The position numbers and the translations under genes were made by a program. The notes beneath the pieces were generated by a model. It did not search any database. It was not told the DNA's origin and saw nothing but the letters and a program-made list of their open reading frames with translations. From positions 345,001 to 409,000 of the forward strand of contig OAPG01000007.1 in the NCBI GenBank assembly GCA_900208305.1: a DNA stretch of 64,000 nt, in the 5' to 3' direction. This document shows, in pieces, positions 26,971 to 38,500 of the stretch. Each line of letters begins with the position of its first letter. Within the stretch, counting starts at the first letter, position 1. This DNA is from Melanopsichium pennsylvanicum. Taxonomy: Eukaryota > Basidiomycota > Ustilaginomycetes > Ustilaginales.

Positions 26971-28692
26971 TCACCAACCAAACTGTAGCTGTTGACGAGA
27001 GAAGACTGGTGGAGTCCAATTGAGTTTTTCGGGATTGATCCTTCTTCGTTTCTTCTTTGCCGTCTTATCATGTTTAGCAATGACGGCGTCCGAGAGTACC
27101 AGGTAATGCTTACCCTGGTATTGCTTGAGCATATTGAGCGCCATGCAAGTGTGAAGCACGTCTGCGTGAGTGAATGCCGTCTTTTGCGCAATCTCCTCGA
27201 TACTGATATCCTCTTCAGTCTTAAGAAGCAGATCCACAATGATTTCGGCCCAGTACGCTCGGTAACTCAACAATCCCAGATCCGAGAGCGGCTTCTCGGG
27301 ACTTCCCAACTTGTTCTCGCGCTTGGTCAATTCGTACGAGAACTCGATGAGCAACTTTCCGTATCCTGCACGCTGATGTTGCGGTAAAGTCAAGATACAC
27401 GCGACGTTGTAGTTCTCGGCAGATTCCTTCTCCTTTGAAAAGTAGCCCAGCAGATGACAACCCAAATCATCACGCTTGACCATGCAGTAGTACAAGAAGG
27501 GATCCACGTCGTAGTAAAGTGTCTTGTGATCGAGGAAACACTTGCTAAGCAAACACAAATTACGACACCATGTCTTTTGACGTCGACCGTCGATCTCAAA
27601 GAAGGAGATATCTTCGTGCCGGTAGATCTCGTTGCCCGGAGGATGCGCCAAAGTACACTTGCTTCGATGACGCTTGAGCGTGAAAGGCGAGGGAAAGTAC
27701 GACAAACACATCTCACAAATATACAGCGTATCAATGTGCGCATATTCGAGCGGATAGGGACTGAAATACCAAGTTTCCACCTCGGACTTGCCCATCTGGA
27801 TCTTGTTCAAGTTCTTGACACGAGCCACCTCGGAGACAGATTGCGTCATGGAGCCGGATGTTCGAAGCTTCTCGATCTCCTGCTGCTTGCTGAACGTCTC
27901 CTGTCCCCGGTTGGCGTGGAGCGAAGCGGTGAGGCCACCGTTCCTGTCTGTTGCCACATCGTCCTTTTCCTGCTGATCATGACCGCCCAGCATTTCCATG
28001 GCGACTACGGCTCCATCTTCGTCGTCTTCGCCATCGCCATCCGCATCCGCATCCGCATCCCCATCCACCGAGTCTGCGCGAGTGCTCTGCACGCTCGATG
28101 TGTCGCCTGACTCTGCCTTGCGCTTCTGCGGTGTTTCCAGCCCAGACTCTTCCTGGAAATTCTTGGCCGCTTGTGCTGCTGCTTTTTTGAGCAAATTGCT
28201 GGCACCCGCGCCACGGTTGCCTTTGCCTGTCGGTGTAAGTGGTGTTGAAGGGGTGGCGGTGCCGCTAGCCGTGCGAACCACTTTGCGCTTGGTCTTGTCA
28301 TTCACAGGCTCCTTCTTGGGCCATTCGAGCTCTCTCGAGGTGATGAGCCGTGTACCACTCACCCATTCATCGAGACGTTTGTTGAACTCGCAGTAGTGGA
28401 CGTAGTATTCGAGTTTCTCCTCGAGCGTGGGCGCCGGCTTATCCGCCATCTGAGCTTGCTGCTTTTTGGTAAGGCGGGGCTTGGGCTTCTCGCGAATCGA
28501 TAGAATCTCGGCCTTCCTCTCTTCCATCTCGCCTGACACCACATCCGGTTTCTGCACAAAAGCTTTGCATCCTACCAAGACATCTTCGAGACCATACGTT
28601 CCACCTGGACTGATTTGTGGTCCTTCCTCTGGGCCCGGTGTTCCGGATCCACCTGGCGTTCCACCTGTTGATTTTTGCGCTCGAGGCGCCAT
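26971..28692 (-). CDS. ESA1: Esa1/Tip60 MYST histone acetyltransferase
   Basis: Catalytic subunit of NuA4, acetylating H4 and H2A; nuclear. A single exon gives 573 residues from the ATG at 28692 (MAPRAQKSTGGTPG). A chromo/Tudor-knot domain lies at about 35-125 (VLVGCKAFVQK to EWVSGTRLI). A disordered linker (about 130-300) carries an acidic Asp/Ala/Gly run. The MYST domain follows: YICEMCLSYF plus HRSKC form the C2HC finger, DHKTLYYDVDPFLYY contains the autoacetylated Lys, NVACILTLPQHQRAGYGK combines the active-site Cys with the acetyl-CoA loop, and SPEKPLSDLG carries the catalytic Glu. The C-terminus ends with the conserved LNWTPPVFSRQQLQFGW. It is divergent from SF3B1; the 5' leader contains GCT repeats. 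Confidence 0.97.
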   Translation of the reverse strand: MAPRAQKSTGGTPGGSGTPGPEEGPQISPGGTYGLEDVLVGCKAFVQKPDVVSGEMEERKAEILSIREKPKPRLTKKQQAQMADKPAPTLEEKLEYYVHYCEFNKRLDEWVSGTRLITSRELEWPKKEPVNDKTKRKVVRTASGTATPSTPLTPTGKGNRGAGASNLLKKAAAQAAKNFQEESGLETPQKRKAESGDTSSVQSTRADSVDGDADADADGDGEDDEDGAVVAMEMLGGHDQQEKDDVATDRNGGLTASLHANRGQETFSKQQEIEKLRTSGSMTQSVSEVARVKNLNKIQMGKSEVETWYFSPYPLEYAHIDTLYICEMCLSYFPSPFTLKRHRSKCTLAHPPGNEIYRHEDISFFEIDGRRQKTWCRNLCLLSKCFLDHKTLYYDVDPFLYYCMVKRDDLGCHLLGYFSKEKESAENYNVACILTLPQHQRAGYGKLLIEFSYELTKRENKLGSPEKPLSDLGLLSYRAYWAEIIVDLLLKTEEDISIEEIAQKTAFTHADVLHTCMALNMLKQYQGKHYLVLSDAVIAKHDKTAKKKRRRINPEKLNWTPPVFSRQQLQFGW

Positions 28693-29405
28693 CTTGGTTT
28701 GTGCTGTTGACCACGTCGAGGTGCGTCAAGAGCTGATTGGGCAGAGTATTGCTGGCTAGATTCTCCGATCGATGACCATTCAGCTATTGGGTAGTCAGAC
28801 GAGCTAGCTGTGTCAGATGGTTTTGCTGCGGTGTTGTCCTGTAAGTTGTTGCTGCTGCTGCTGCTGCTGCTCCTGCTGTCGTTCGCAATGAATGTCTGAT
28901 GCTGGCAATATATGCGATCTCGGTGTGGATGGAGAATAGAGATGGTGGTGCTTTTAGGCCTGTTGAGAAACCGACTCAGCCATTCTTTCTCGCGCGCAAA
29001 AGTTAAACGATCGGAATGGTTTCAGCGAGATCGGGTGTCCGGATGAACCGATTCAAGATTTTGAATCGTCCGAAGCTCAGACAGGGAAATTCAAAATGCA
29101 GGGTTGCCCGTTGCACCTCGAACAGTCTACATGATCATCTTCACCGCAACCTTCTACCTACAACGTCAAAAAACCAGCTTTACATATCTACTTTTGCATC
29201 TACTTCTCCTCCTCTAAGCCGAAGGATCGCGCTTGCCTATCTAGACATTACGCCGCTTTGTCTCTGAGGCGCTCAAGCGAGACAGGGCTCCCAGTGCCTG
29301 TTCATTCCTACTTCGACTTGGCGAAGCCGGCGCAACTAGCAGGATTGGATACGCTCTCTTCACTTTCGACGAGCGTTTTGACAGTCATATTTAGCATAGT
29401 GCAAC
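28693..29405. promoter_or_regulatory. Divergent promoter region ESA1 / SF3B1
   Basis: About 710 bases. Eight or so GCT triplets occur at 28848-28872. The rest is unremarkable, with no gene. Confidence 0.4.
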
Positions 29406-32400
29406 ATGGCAGAAGAGGCGGACGAGATTCGCAGGCTGCAGGAGGCTCGCAATGCCAGCGCTTTGAAGAACAAGGTCGCATTAGGCAAACTAGGTGGCTA
29501 CGACCAGGAGATCTACGGAGGTGGAAAGCGCAGTGACTATGTTCGCGAGCTACCTATGGATGACAGTGGCTCTGACAGTGGCTCTGACAATGAACGAGGT
29601 GCCTCAAGATCGAATCCACTCGATGCATATTCAGCACCCCAGCACCTACTACACGAGTTCGCCAACGAAGATGAAGATCCTCTAAGAGCCCGAGCAGAGT
29701 CGCGACAGATCGCTGCACGTCAGAGTGACTACCACCTTCGTCGCTTCAATCGTGAGCTCGGCGATGCAAAGGCGATCGACCCGTTTGCTGAGAATGGCCA
29801 AGGTGATGCAGAAGAGAGCTACAAGGACCGCATGAGGAGAGCCGAGTTGGAACGAGAAGAGGAGCGTGTTCGACGTCTCATCGAAGCAAAGGAGAAGGAG
29901 GCCAAGGAAGAGAAATTGCAAAAGGGGGATGCAGACGAATGGGATATCAAGCTGTCCTCGTCAGCAGAGAAACCAGAAGGCGACCGTACACCAAAGGCCA
30001 GGCGAAAAAGAAGATGGGACGTTGCTATGCCAACCGAAGAGATCACCGAGGAGAAGTTGGAAAGCAATGGACACGTAGCGCAAGAGGCGCCCGTCGAATC
30101 AGCACCGTGCAAAAGACGATCGCGATGGGATGAAGCTCCCATCGAGCAAGACGCTGCCCTCACCACTGCACAGACAGATGCGTCCAAACCAGCTGCCAAG
30201 CGCTCTCGATGGGATCAAGCACCCACTAACGAAGATTTTGACAAGAAGAGTGACAAGCTGGAGGTCCATTCATCCGCAGTCCAGAACGCAACACCCTTCG
30301 CAGGATCCCTTGCCGTGGACCCTCGCAATCGCTATATGTCGGACGAGGAACTGGACTCCATCTTGCCATCCGAAGGCTACGTCGTTGTCGAGCCACCACC
30401 GGACTATTCTCCCGTCCGGACGTCAGCAAGCAAGCTGGTCACCGCACCTGTTCTGGAGAATGGCGGTGGCTTCATGATGCAAGATGAAGGAGCGACGCGC
30501 GCTGTGCTCGAAGAGATGATCCCGGATCTGCCAACCGACATCCCAGGCGTCGGTCAGCTCGCATTCTTCAAAGCCGAGGATCAAGCTTTCTTCAAAAAGA
30601 TTCTGACCGAGCAAGATGAGACCACTCTCAGCGCAGAAGAGCAGAAGGAGCGTAAGATCATGCGGTTGCTTCTCAAGATAAAAAATGGAACTCCTGCGAC
30701 TCGAAAGACTGCTCTCCGTCAGATCGCTGACCGTGCTCGCGATTTCGGGCCTGGTCCGCTGTTCGACAAGATCCTGCCCCTACTGATGGAGCGTACCTTA
30801 GAGGACCAGGAGCGCCACTTGCTCGTCAAGGTTATCGATCGTATCCTCTACAAGCTCGACGACTTGGTCAGGCCGTACGTCGGTCGCATTCTCGTCGTCA
30901 TCGAGCCTCTTTTGATCGATGAAGACTACTATGCCCGAGTCGAAGGTCGTGAGATCATCAGCAACTTGTCCAAGGCGGCAGGTTTGGCACACATGATCAG
31001 CACCATGCGTCCCGACATTGACCACGTTGACGAGTATGTACGCAACACCACGGCACGTGCCTTTTCCGTGGTTGCGTCCGCGCTGGGAATCCCCGCGTTG
31101 CTGCCCTTCTTGAAGGCCGTGTGTCGGTCCAAGAAGAGCTGGCAGGCTCGTCACACGGGTATCCGCATTATCCAGCAGATCGCCATTATGATGGGCTGCG
31201 CCATCCTGCCTCACCTCGGAAGCCTGGTCGATTGCGTCGAAAAGGGACTCGAAGACGAGCAGCAAAAAGTCAAGACCATGACGGCACTGTCGTTGGCCGC
31301 GCTCGCCGAGGCAGCGGCGCCGTACGGTATCGAGAGCTTCGAGAACGTGCTCAAGCCGCTCTGGATCGGTATTCGCCAACACCGAGGCAAGGGCCTCGCC
31401 GCTTTCCTCAAGGCCATCGGCTTCATCATCCCGCTCATGGATTCCGACAGTACGCTCTACTTTGTCAAAGAGGTGACGCCGACGTTGATCAGGGAGTTCC
31501 AGAGCGCTGATGAAGAGATGAAGAAGATCGTCCTCAAGGTGGTCAAACAGTGCGCTGCTACCGACGGCGTCACCGGTGCGTTCCTTCGCGACGAGATGCT
31601 GCCCGAGTACTTCAAGAACTTCTGGGTGCGCAGGATGGCACTGGATCGGCGCAACTACAAGCAGGTGGTGGAGACCACCGTGGAGCTGGCCAACAAGGTC
31701 GGAGTGGCCGAAGTGGTGTCGCGCATCGTCAACGAGCTCAAAGACGAAAGCGAACCGTTCCGCAAGATGGTCATGGAGACCATCCAGAAGGTGGTCTCGA
31801 ATCTGGGCGCAGCCGACATCGACGAACGCCTCGAGGTGCAATTGGTAGATGGGCTCATCTACGCTTTTCAGGAGCAGACCGTAGAGGATCAGATCATGCT
31901 TGAGGGCGTGGGCACGGTCGTCAATGCGCTCGGCATGCGCGTCAAGCCCTACCTCACCCAAATTGTCTCGACCATCCTGTGGCGACTCAACAACAAGAGT
32001 GCCAAGACACGTCAACAGGCGGCCGACCTTACCACCAAGTTGGCGCTTGTCATCAAGCAATGCGGCGAGGATGCTCTGCTGGCGAAGCTGGGTGTGGTGC
32101 TGTTTGAGCAACTCGGCGAGGAGTTCCCTGAAGCCTTGGCCTCGATCATTAGCGCTGAGACTGCGATCGCCAATGTGGTTGGTATGACGCAGATGAGCCC
32201 GCCCATCAAGGATCTGCTGCCTCGTATGACGCCGATTCTGCGAAACCGACACGAAAAGGTGCAAGAGGCCAGCATCAACCTCATCGGCCGAATCGCGGAC
32301 AAGGGCGCTGAATTTGTGAGTCCACGCGAGTGGATGCGGATCTGCTTTGAACTGCTCGACCTGCTCAAAGCGCACAAAAAGGCGATTCGTAGGGCGGCGG

Positions 32401-33089
32401 TCAACAGCTTCGGATACATCGCTCGTGCCATTGGACCGTCCGATGTGCTCCAAGTGCTGCTTACGAATTTGCGTGTGCAGGAACGTCAATCGCGCGTATG
32501 CTCCACGGTCGCCATCGCTATCGTGGCCGAAACGTGTGGACCGTTCACCACCATCCCGGCGATCCTGAATGAGTACCGAACGCCCGAACTCAACGTACGC
32601 AACGGGTGCCTCAAAGCTTTGAGCTGGGTATTTGAGTACATTGGTGAGATGAGCAAGGACTATGTGTACTCTGTGATTGGCTGCTTGGACGATGCGCTCA
32701 CCGATCGAGATCATGTACATCGACAGACTGCGGCGAGCATTGTGCATCATTTGGCATTGGGTACTTTTGGGTTGGGTCACGAGGAAAGCATGCAGCATTT
32801 GTTGAACTTGATTTGGCCTAACATTTTCGAAACAAGCCCGCACGTTTTGGGTTCGGTCATGGCGGCTATTGAAAGTCTTGAAGTGGCTCTGGGTTGCGGT
32901 GTAATGCTCAACTATACGTTGCAAGGCCTTTTCCATCCAGCACGTAAAGTGAGAGAGGTTTACGTTCGCATATACAATTCAACCTACCTTCGCTCTCAGG
33001 ATGCGTTGGTGGCCTACTATCCCGACTTTGCAGAGTTTTCCGACGAGCGCAACGACTATCAGAGGCATGAACTGTACTGTTTCTTGTAA
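29406..33089 (+). CDS. HSH155: Splicing factor 3B subunit 1 (Hsh155/Prp10)
   Basis: U2 snRNP SF3b scaffold that clamps the branch-site helix in the pre-spliceosome. A single exon gives 1,227 residues. The disordered N-terminus (to about 400) carries three U2AF-ligand-type motifs: [22 protein letters not shown] and [10 protein letters not shown]. It is followed by the LPxE/IPDLP segment and about twenty HEAT repeats to the end ([14 protein letters not shown]... HELYCFL). The hinge region reads [20 protein letters not shown], so the lysine equivalent to human K700 is kept. The position equivalent to K666 is Arg ([12 protein letters not shown]). The drug-pocket loop [10 protein letters not shown] retains the Arg and Val equivalent to human R1074 and V1078, which predicts pladienolide sensitivity (inference). 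Confidence 0.98.
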   Translation: MAEEADEIRRLQEARNASALKNKVALGKLGGYDQEIYGGGKRSDYVRELPMDDSGSDSGSDNERGASRSNPLDAYSAPQHLLHEFANEDEDPLRARAESRQIAARQSDYHLRRFNRELGDAKAIDPFAENGQGDAEESYKDRMRRAELEREEERVRRLIEAKEKEAKEEKLQKGDADEWDIKLSSSAEKPEGDRTPKARRKRRWDVAMPTEEITEEKLESNGHVAQEAPVESAPCKRRSRWDEAPIEQDAALTTAQTDASKPAAKRSRWDQAPTNEDFDKKSDKLEVHSSAVQNATPFAGSLAVDPRNRYMSDEELDSILPSEGYVVVEPPPDYSPVRTSASKLVTAPVLENGGGFMMQDEGATRAVLEEMIPDLPTDIPGVGQLAFFKAEDQAFFKKILTEQDETTLSAEEQKERKIMRLLLKIKNGTPATRKTALRQIADRARDFGPGPLFDKILPLLMERTLEDQERHLLVKVIDRILYKLDDLVRPYVGRILVVIEPLLIDEDYYARVEGREIISNLSKAAGLAHMISTMRPDIDHVDEYVRNTTARAFSVVASALGIPALLPFLKAVCRSKKSWQARHTGIRIIQQIAIMMGCAILPHLGSLVDCVEKGLEDEQQKVKTMTALSLAALAEAAAPYGIESFENVLKPLWIGIRQHRGKGLAAFLKAIGFIIPLMDSDSTLYFVKEVTPTLIREFQSADEEMKKIVLKVVKQCAATDGVTGAFLRDEMLPEYFKNFWVRRMALDRRNYKQVVETTVELANKVGVAEVVSRIVNELKDESEPFRKMVMETIQKVVSNLGAADIDERLEVQLVDGLIYAFQEQTVEDQIMLEGVGTVVNALGMRVKPYLTQIVSTILWRLNNKSAKTRQQAADLTTKLALVIKQCGEDALLAKLGVVLFEQLGEEFPEALASIISAETAIANVVGMTQMSPPIKDLLPRMTPILRNRHEKVQEASINLIGRIADKGAEFVSPREWMRICFELLDLLKAHKKAIRRAAVNSFGYIARAIGPSDVLQVLLTNLRVQERQSRVCSTVAIAIVAETCGPFTTIPAILNEYRTPELNVRNGCLKALSWVFEYIGEMSKDYVYSVIGCLDDALTDRDHVHRQTAASIVHHLALGTFGLGHEESMQHLLNLIWPNIFETSPHVLGSVMAAIESLEVALGCGVMLNYTLQGLFHPARKVREVYVRIYNSTYLRSQDALVAYYPDFAEFSDERNDYQRHELYCFL

Positions 33090-33124
33090 TTCAGATTTGC
33101 GCAGCGCTCACATTTCTGTAGAGC

Positions 33125-33147
33125 AAAAAAAAAAAAAAAAAAAAAAA
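33125..33147. repeat. 23-base poly-A tract after SF3B1
   Basis: A pure run of 23 A, 36 bases downstream of the SF3B1 stop codon, in the short gap between convergent genes. Confidence 0.9.
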
Positions 33148-33229
33148 TGGATCATTGAATGATACAAGTGTGGAAGCGAAAAAAACTTGTGATTGCAAGA
33201 CGGATGCTCATGACACTTGTGAGGAAGCT

Positions 33230-34651
33230 CTAGGAGGCAAACCTCACCCTCTTGTTAGGCTGTGCCGATGTTTGAATGGTGGTGGTGATGGTGGTGGTGG
33301 AGGTAGGAGCAGATCGCGAAGCAGCAGCAGCAGCAGCTGATGCAGCGGAACGAGTAGGATCGATATTCTTCGACCAACAACGATTTCGAAGAGCGTTGAG
33401 TAGATAAGTCATCCTAAACCTGGGCGGAGAAGTTGGTTGAGGAGGAGAAGGGTTTGTCTCTGAGAGGACAAGATCGCGTTGAAAGCGTTGAATCAAATCC
33501 TGCTCCTCAGCAAGCTGGTCCAACTCTTCTGCACGAAATTTATCCTCGGGTTCGATAAAAGGATCCAAATCTGCAGCGCGACGTCTTTGGATACGATCCA
33601 ACCTCTCTCGTTCAGTAAGATGCCAAATTGCGATTCCTTTATCATCGTCGTGGTCACCATCGTCGGAACTTGAGTCGGAGTAGATGTCAAGATCGTTTTC
33701 CGTACCTCTGAACGCCTCGTCGTAGTCATATTCGATCACGAGCGGATCGATTTGACCAACGATTTCGAGAAATTCGTAGACGTCTGGATAGTCGGGAGCA
33801 TTGTCCAAAACAAGATCGTACGAGGCACCAAAGAATTCGTTGCGAGCGATGACTTGATGAGCTTTCAAACCGACGAGAGCGGCGATCTGCTGGTGGGCTA
33901 GCTGGCACCTTTGTCGACGTAAAAGCGCTCGACCAGGAACGAAGCGAAGCATCCTCCTCTTCTGAACCAAAGAGAGGGCAAGAATGACGCGAGTTTCGAG
34001 GTGTCCAAACTCTTGAGCAGCCTTTCGTGTTTCGTCTCGAGTTTGTTCGGGCAAATCTTCCCAGGCAGTGGTGGGCCCTATGCCATGTTGCTCTTCTGCG
34101 TCAGGGTCATAGGGTACAAAGTTGTCGTCGTCAGAGTGCTCAACCAGTTCGTGACCATATGGAATGGCGTCATCGCGCGCCTGGACGAGAACTTGTTTGT
34201 TTCTGCATACGAAGCAGACTCGCAAGTGGGCATTCTTGGGCCTAAGTTGATATCTCACAAAGAACTCGGGGGTTAGAGGATATTCGATGCGGCATTCTTT
34301 GCAATGACCTCGAAGCTGCTGCGGCGGCGGTTGGGGTGGAAGAGCGGGAGGAGCGAGACGAGGAGGGATGTGCGCAAGCGAGCTGGCTTTACCTTCGTTG
34401 GGCTTGATACAGCACTGACGGCAAATTGCCCTGATTATAGCAGGGTCGTCGCCTCGTTTAAGCTTTTTGGTATACTTGTCGACGATGGATTTTGGAAAGC
34501 GAAAATGCGGGAGCAGAGTGTCACAGTGATTGCACTTGATTACCAGGTCGGGATCGCGACTTTTATATGGTTGCCTGCTGCTGCTACTACTACCACTACC
34601 ACCCAAATGACCTCCTCGGTAGGAATTGGGCCGATACTTGTGTCGAGGCAT
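33230..34651 (-). CDS. Protein with two tandem C2C2 zinc modules (Stc1-like?)
   Basis: 473 residues, single exon, start MPRHKYRPNSYRGG. Two paired-Cys modules are visible: C40-x2-C43 with C77-x2-C80, and C117-x2-C120 with C146-x2-C149. Each has the pattern CxxC, an aromatic-rich stretch (LLPHFRFPKS; YPLTPEFFVRY), then CxxC. This resembles the Stc1-type zinc domain, but that is only a suggestion. A charged middle (about 180-330) contains an acidic Asp run (DDGDHDDDKG). The C-terminus has an Ala/Ser/Thr-rich low-complexity region ending KRVRFAS. No enzyme motif is seen. It is convergent with SF3B1 and divergent from uac1. Confidence 0.8.
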   Translation of the reverse strand: MPRHKYRPNSYRGGHLGGSGSSSSSRQPYKSRDPDLVIKCNHCDTLLPHFRFPKSIVDKYTKKLKRGDDPAIIRAICRQCCIKPNEGKASSLAHIPPRLAPPALPPQPPPQQLRGHCKECRIEYPLTPEFFVRYQLRPKNAHLRVCFVCRNKQVLVQARDDAIPYGHELVEHSDDDNFVPYDPDAEEQHGIGPTTAWEDLPEQTRDETRKAAQEFGHLETRVILALSLVQKRRMLRFVPGRALLRRQRCQLAHQQIAALVGLKAHQVIARNEFFGASYDLVLDNAPDYPDVYEFLEIVGQIDPLVIEYDYDEAFRGTENDLDIYSDSSSDDGDHDDDKGIAIWHLTERERLDRIQRRRAADLDPFIEPEDKFRAEELDQLAEEQDLIQRFQRDLVLSETNPSPPQPTSPPRFRMTYLLNALRNRCWSKNIDPTRSAASAAAAAASRSAPTSTTTITTTIQTSAQPNKRVRFAS

Positions 34652-35531
34652 GTGTGGCGACGGGCTACTAAGGCTTGCACGTAGATGGTATCAAGCAATT
34701 GCAAATGCGCCAAAAAGAGAAGAATGCGTTTTTTGTCAGATGAAGAACCACTGAAACTCCATCTTCTGATGCATACATTAATATGCAGATGGAGGGCGAA
34801 CAAGGTGGAATGAAGGCAACAAGTGTGAGTAAAAAGCAGATAGTATACTGTATGTCGGTGGGCTCGAGAGCCATTGGTATGCTGCGCTGCACAGAGCGTG
34901 ATGAGGTTTGTAGATCTAACAACACCAAAGAAGCCACAAAAAAAGGACACTTTTCCTTTTCTTTTCTTTCTTGTTGTTCATGTGACCGCCACAGAGTTGA
35001 TCGCATGAAACACTGATAAAGTGCCGCTGCCTCAGTGCGTCTGTGTTATTTGTCGGGCTTCGGTCGCTTCTCCGCATCACGATGCCGGAAAATTGGCGTT
35101 CGAGCCAAATTGGACATCCACGCAAGAAACCTTGTACACCTCTTTAATCATCATCATCATCATCATCCATCATAATCCATCATCATCCATCATCAAAACC
35201 ACGGAGCCGCTTAATTACCTAAAGCAAACCCTCATCGCAATGCAACACTCTGCCACCTTATCACTGCCATAGGTTCACCGGCTTCAAAGGTGCCTGGCGC
35301 ACAACTATCCCCACCAAATTCATATCTGTTTACGCTCTGCCCACCAACACGGCATCCGCAACATCCTGCCGTCGTTCCTAGCAAACACATTCACAGTCTT
35401 ATCGTACTACAATACTTTTAATACGCTATCAATCAGTACGCTTTCAAGTACGCCGTTTTTTGCATCAACCCGCGATTCCATCATATAGCAACAGCCGCCT
35501 TTTTAGCCGCGCCTACGCGTACCAATTCATT
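34652..35531. promoter_or_regulatory. Divergent region, zinc-module protein / uac1
   Basis: About 880 bases. An ATC/CCATC triplet run occupies 35148-35200. A 5' leader for uac1 is likely, because the coding frame is open upstream of the ATG. No gene is seen. Confidence 0.4.
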
Positions 35532-38500
35532 ATGTTATCCACAATGCATTCCACTCTACCTCTCTCGGCATCCTCTTCCGAGCAACATCAACAACATCGC
35601 TCAGCCTACAATGATCTGGATTTAGAGCGTCACAATTCTTACGACAGCAACGGCAGCTCCAATTTCACTCACAGAGCAGACCCTCCCGCCAATCCACGTC
35701 GAGGCTTGTCCAACCACTCTTTCCACTCTTCACAGCCCGACATCACTGCAACACCATCGCCTTCATCCTCTCGCATGATCAACCCCAACTGCTCTCGTCC
35801 TCATCTCGAACATTCCCACCATCCCCATTCCCATTCCTATTCCCATGCCCATTCCCATTCCCATGCTCATACCCATACCCAACCCTCCACTCCTTCGCAC
35901 TCACATTCGGGTTCCCAATCCTATTTTGGCTCTGATCTAGTCTCGCACTCTTCCTCAGGTCCTAGCGGCCATGGTATCAGCTCTTCGTTTGACGAGGACG
36001 AACTTCGTCAGATCATGTCGCGCAGCCCTGGCAACGAGCATACTCCTTATCACGACGGCGATGTTGCAAAAGGTGTCCAGTCTGCAAATCACCAGGACAT
36101 TAGTCCCTGGCTCTTTCAGAGCGAGAATGCAACTACTTCCTCTTCTCGCTCCAACATCTCTGCCGCTGTATCTGGCAGTACATCCTCGTCCACATCCAAC
36201 TCAAATTCTGCTGGCATGCCTCCATCCCAAATCAGGACTCGTCAACGCAGAGGAACCGGCACCACCCAATACTCGTTCAACGACACCAGTTTCGGCAGCC
36301 TTGACAAGCCCCAACTTTCGGCTTCTAGATCACAGTACTCGCTGCGTTCACACAGCCCGCCATCAGCTGCCACCTCGACCAGCACGCTCAACGGCTCCGC
36401 ATCCGCTGCAAAAAAGTCGCGCAATCCCTTCGGCTTCCTAAAGAAGAAGACGTCTGCCCATTCCAATGCCTCTTTCAACAACAAAAACATCAATAGTAGC
36501 ATCCGCCCAGAGCCTTCAGCCTCTTCTCTGTCGTCGCGCTACGGTTCCAATGCCAACAACATGAATCCCTTGCGCCCACCTGCATGGCTCGACAACCAAC
36601 GCTCGCTTGTGAGCACAGCCTCGCCGTCCTCAGCTTCGCTGCGTTCTCATTATCACCAGCCGTTGGCCTCAAGTGCAACTCCGTGGCAGAACGCGCTCAA
36701 AGCGCGCATCGATTCCTTGCCCGCTGCTATCAGCCTTGAAGATGAGATCGAGTCGGAACAGCAGGCAAAGAAGGACGCTCGCAAGCGCATCAAGGGTGTG
36801 CGACATCACCTGGGCAAGTCGAACGACAAGTCAAAGACAGGCGGTGAGGACATTGACTCGGCAAACGACCCCTCGCTTGCAGGTCAGAGTCAGTCGATCG
36901 AACAAGAGATCGAGCTCTCGCTCGACATGAATTTCGACCAGCTCGAAGACTTTGTCGACACCAACGCAGCTCGGCAGCGATTGCAAGGCTCTGTTACCGA
37001 ATCCATCACGACAAGTCCTTCCGACCATCGCTCGCCCAGCGGAAGCGAGAGCAGTCTCTACCGTTCACCTTCGCCGTCCCCAGCCTCTCCAGTGTCCCTT
37101 GCCGACCGGCAGACATCGGTTGCCTCAACAGCTGAGTCTGCGTCTCAAGCCTCCCTCGCCTCACTAGCTACATCTGGCTCCCTCCGCGCACCCAGCCGCG
37201 CCAATACCACCAAGTCGACCTCCACCTCTACGTCCACCATGCTCAGCGATCGACGCCCCTCGCAGATCAACATGCCTCGCAACAGCGTTCCTGGGGTCAG
37301 CCTGGCAGAGATGCAAAACTACCAATCGCTGCGCAAGCTTTCGAGCAATTTGAGCAACATGCCTGCTGGTGCTCCGTATGCCCCATCTGCATCCAGCTTG
37401 CCCGTTCGTCGCGACTCTATCGCCGTCGGTCTTCCGTCGCCTGACTCGTCCCAACTGGGTGTCGCTGGATCCACCGATGCGGTGCTTGCTGATTTCCGCA
37501 AGAACAGCGTCGTCTCTGAGCACAGTCTGCGCTCAAACCATAGCGGCATCTCGCCAAAGACGTCGTACGCCAACCTGCCCAGCGCGATCCAAGAGCGGCA
37601 AAGGTCGGCAGCCCTCACTTCGTCCGTTGCAGGCTGGGGAGCAACCGCAACCAAGGACAAGTCCACCAATGGCCGTGCTGATCACACTTACCAGTTCCCG
37701 CCAGCAGCTGACCTCAACGCGGGTTCCCTCCTCAGCGTACGCAAGTCGAGTGCCAGTTCGGGACAAGAACCAAGCTCCAGTTGGATGGCGCCGGATAGTT
37801 GGGCTGTACAGCCTGACAAGATGCGCGACTACTTGCGCGATGACAATGTCGGCGAAGAAGAAGAGGACGACGACGAAGAAGAGGCTCGGGCCAAATTGGT
37901 GGCCGATGGCAAGGGACGTGGATCCAGTTCGGGCGTGAGCTCCACCCACGCTTCCAGCATGTTTCGCGCCGCCAGCACCGATCCGTTCAAGAAAACGGCG
38001 TCTGTCGCTGACTCACGCAGAGGCACGGACGAATCGGTCGACCCGCTCACTGTGCTGCCACCGCTGCCTGCAAGCAAGGCGATCGACGACGCGTCTCCAA
38101 ACAAGGTGGACGTACTTCAGCAAACCAATCACCTCGCCCAATCCGCCTTGGCACAGCAACAATCGCAGAATCAGCACTCGCAAACTGATCAACTCCGTGC
38201 GAGCCACATGCGCCCATCCTCTCGTGGCGGTACAGGCGCAGCCTTGCTCGCCTCCGCCGGTGCATCGGCTGCAGCAGCGGCAGCAGGCAAGCTGGGTCTG
38301 CATCGTCAGTCAAAACACCGCATGAACACGCGGCCCAACACTGCCGGTTCCATCGGCGCCACACGACCTTCCACCGCCACGCTCAACTCAACCCTGTCAG
38401 CCGAGGATGACTCCAGTATCACCAGCTCCACACGACGCGACCCTCATCCACTCAAGCGATCCACGACGTCCGGCGCAAACGCTGCGCCTGGCAGCGCCCT

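Noticed and set aside
30798..32936. 712-codon open frame on the minus strand
   Set aside because: It lies wholly inside SF3B1 on the opposite strand. Its His/Arg-rich composition is what the reverse complement of CpG-rich codons gives; no motif.
35460..35531. Upstream extension of uac1
   Set aside because: It begins at TTG; the first ATG of the frame is 35532.
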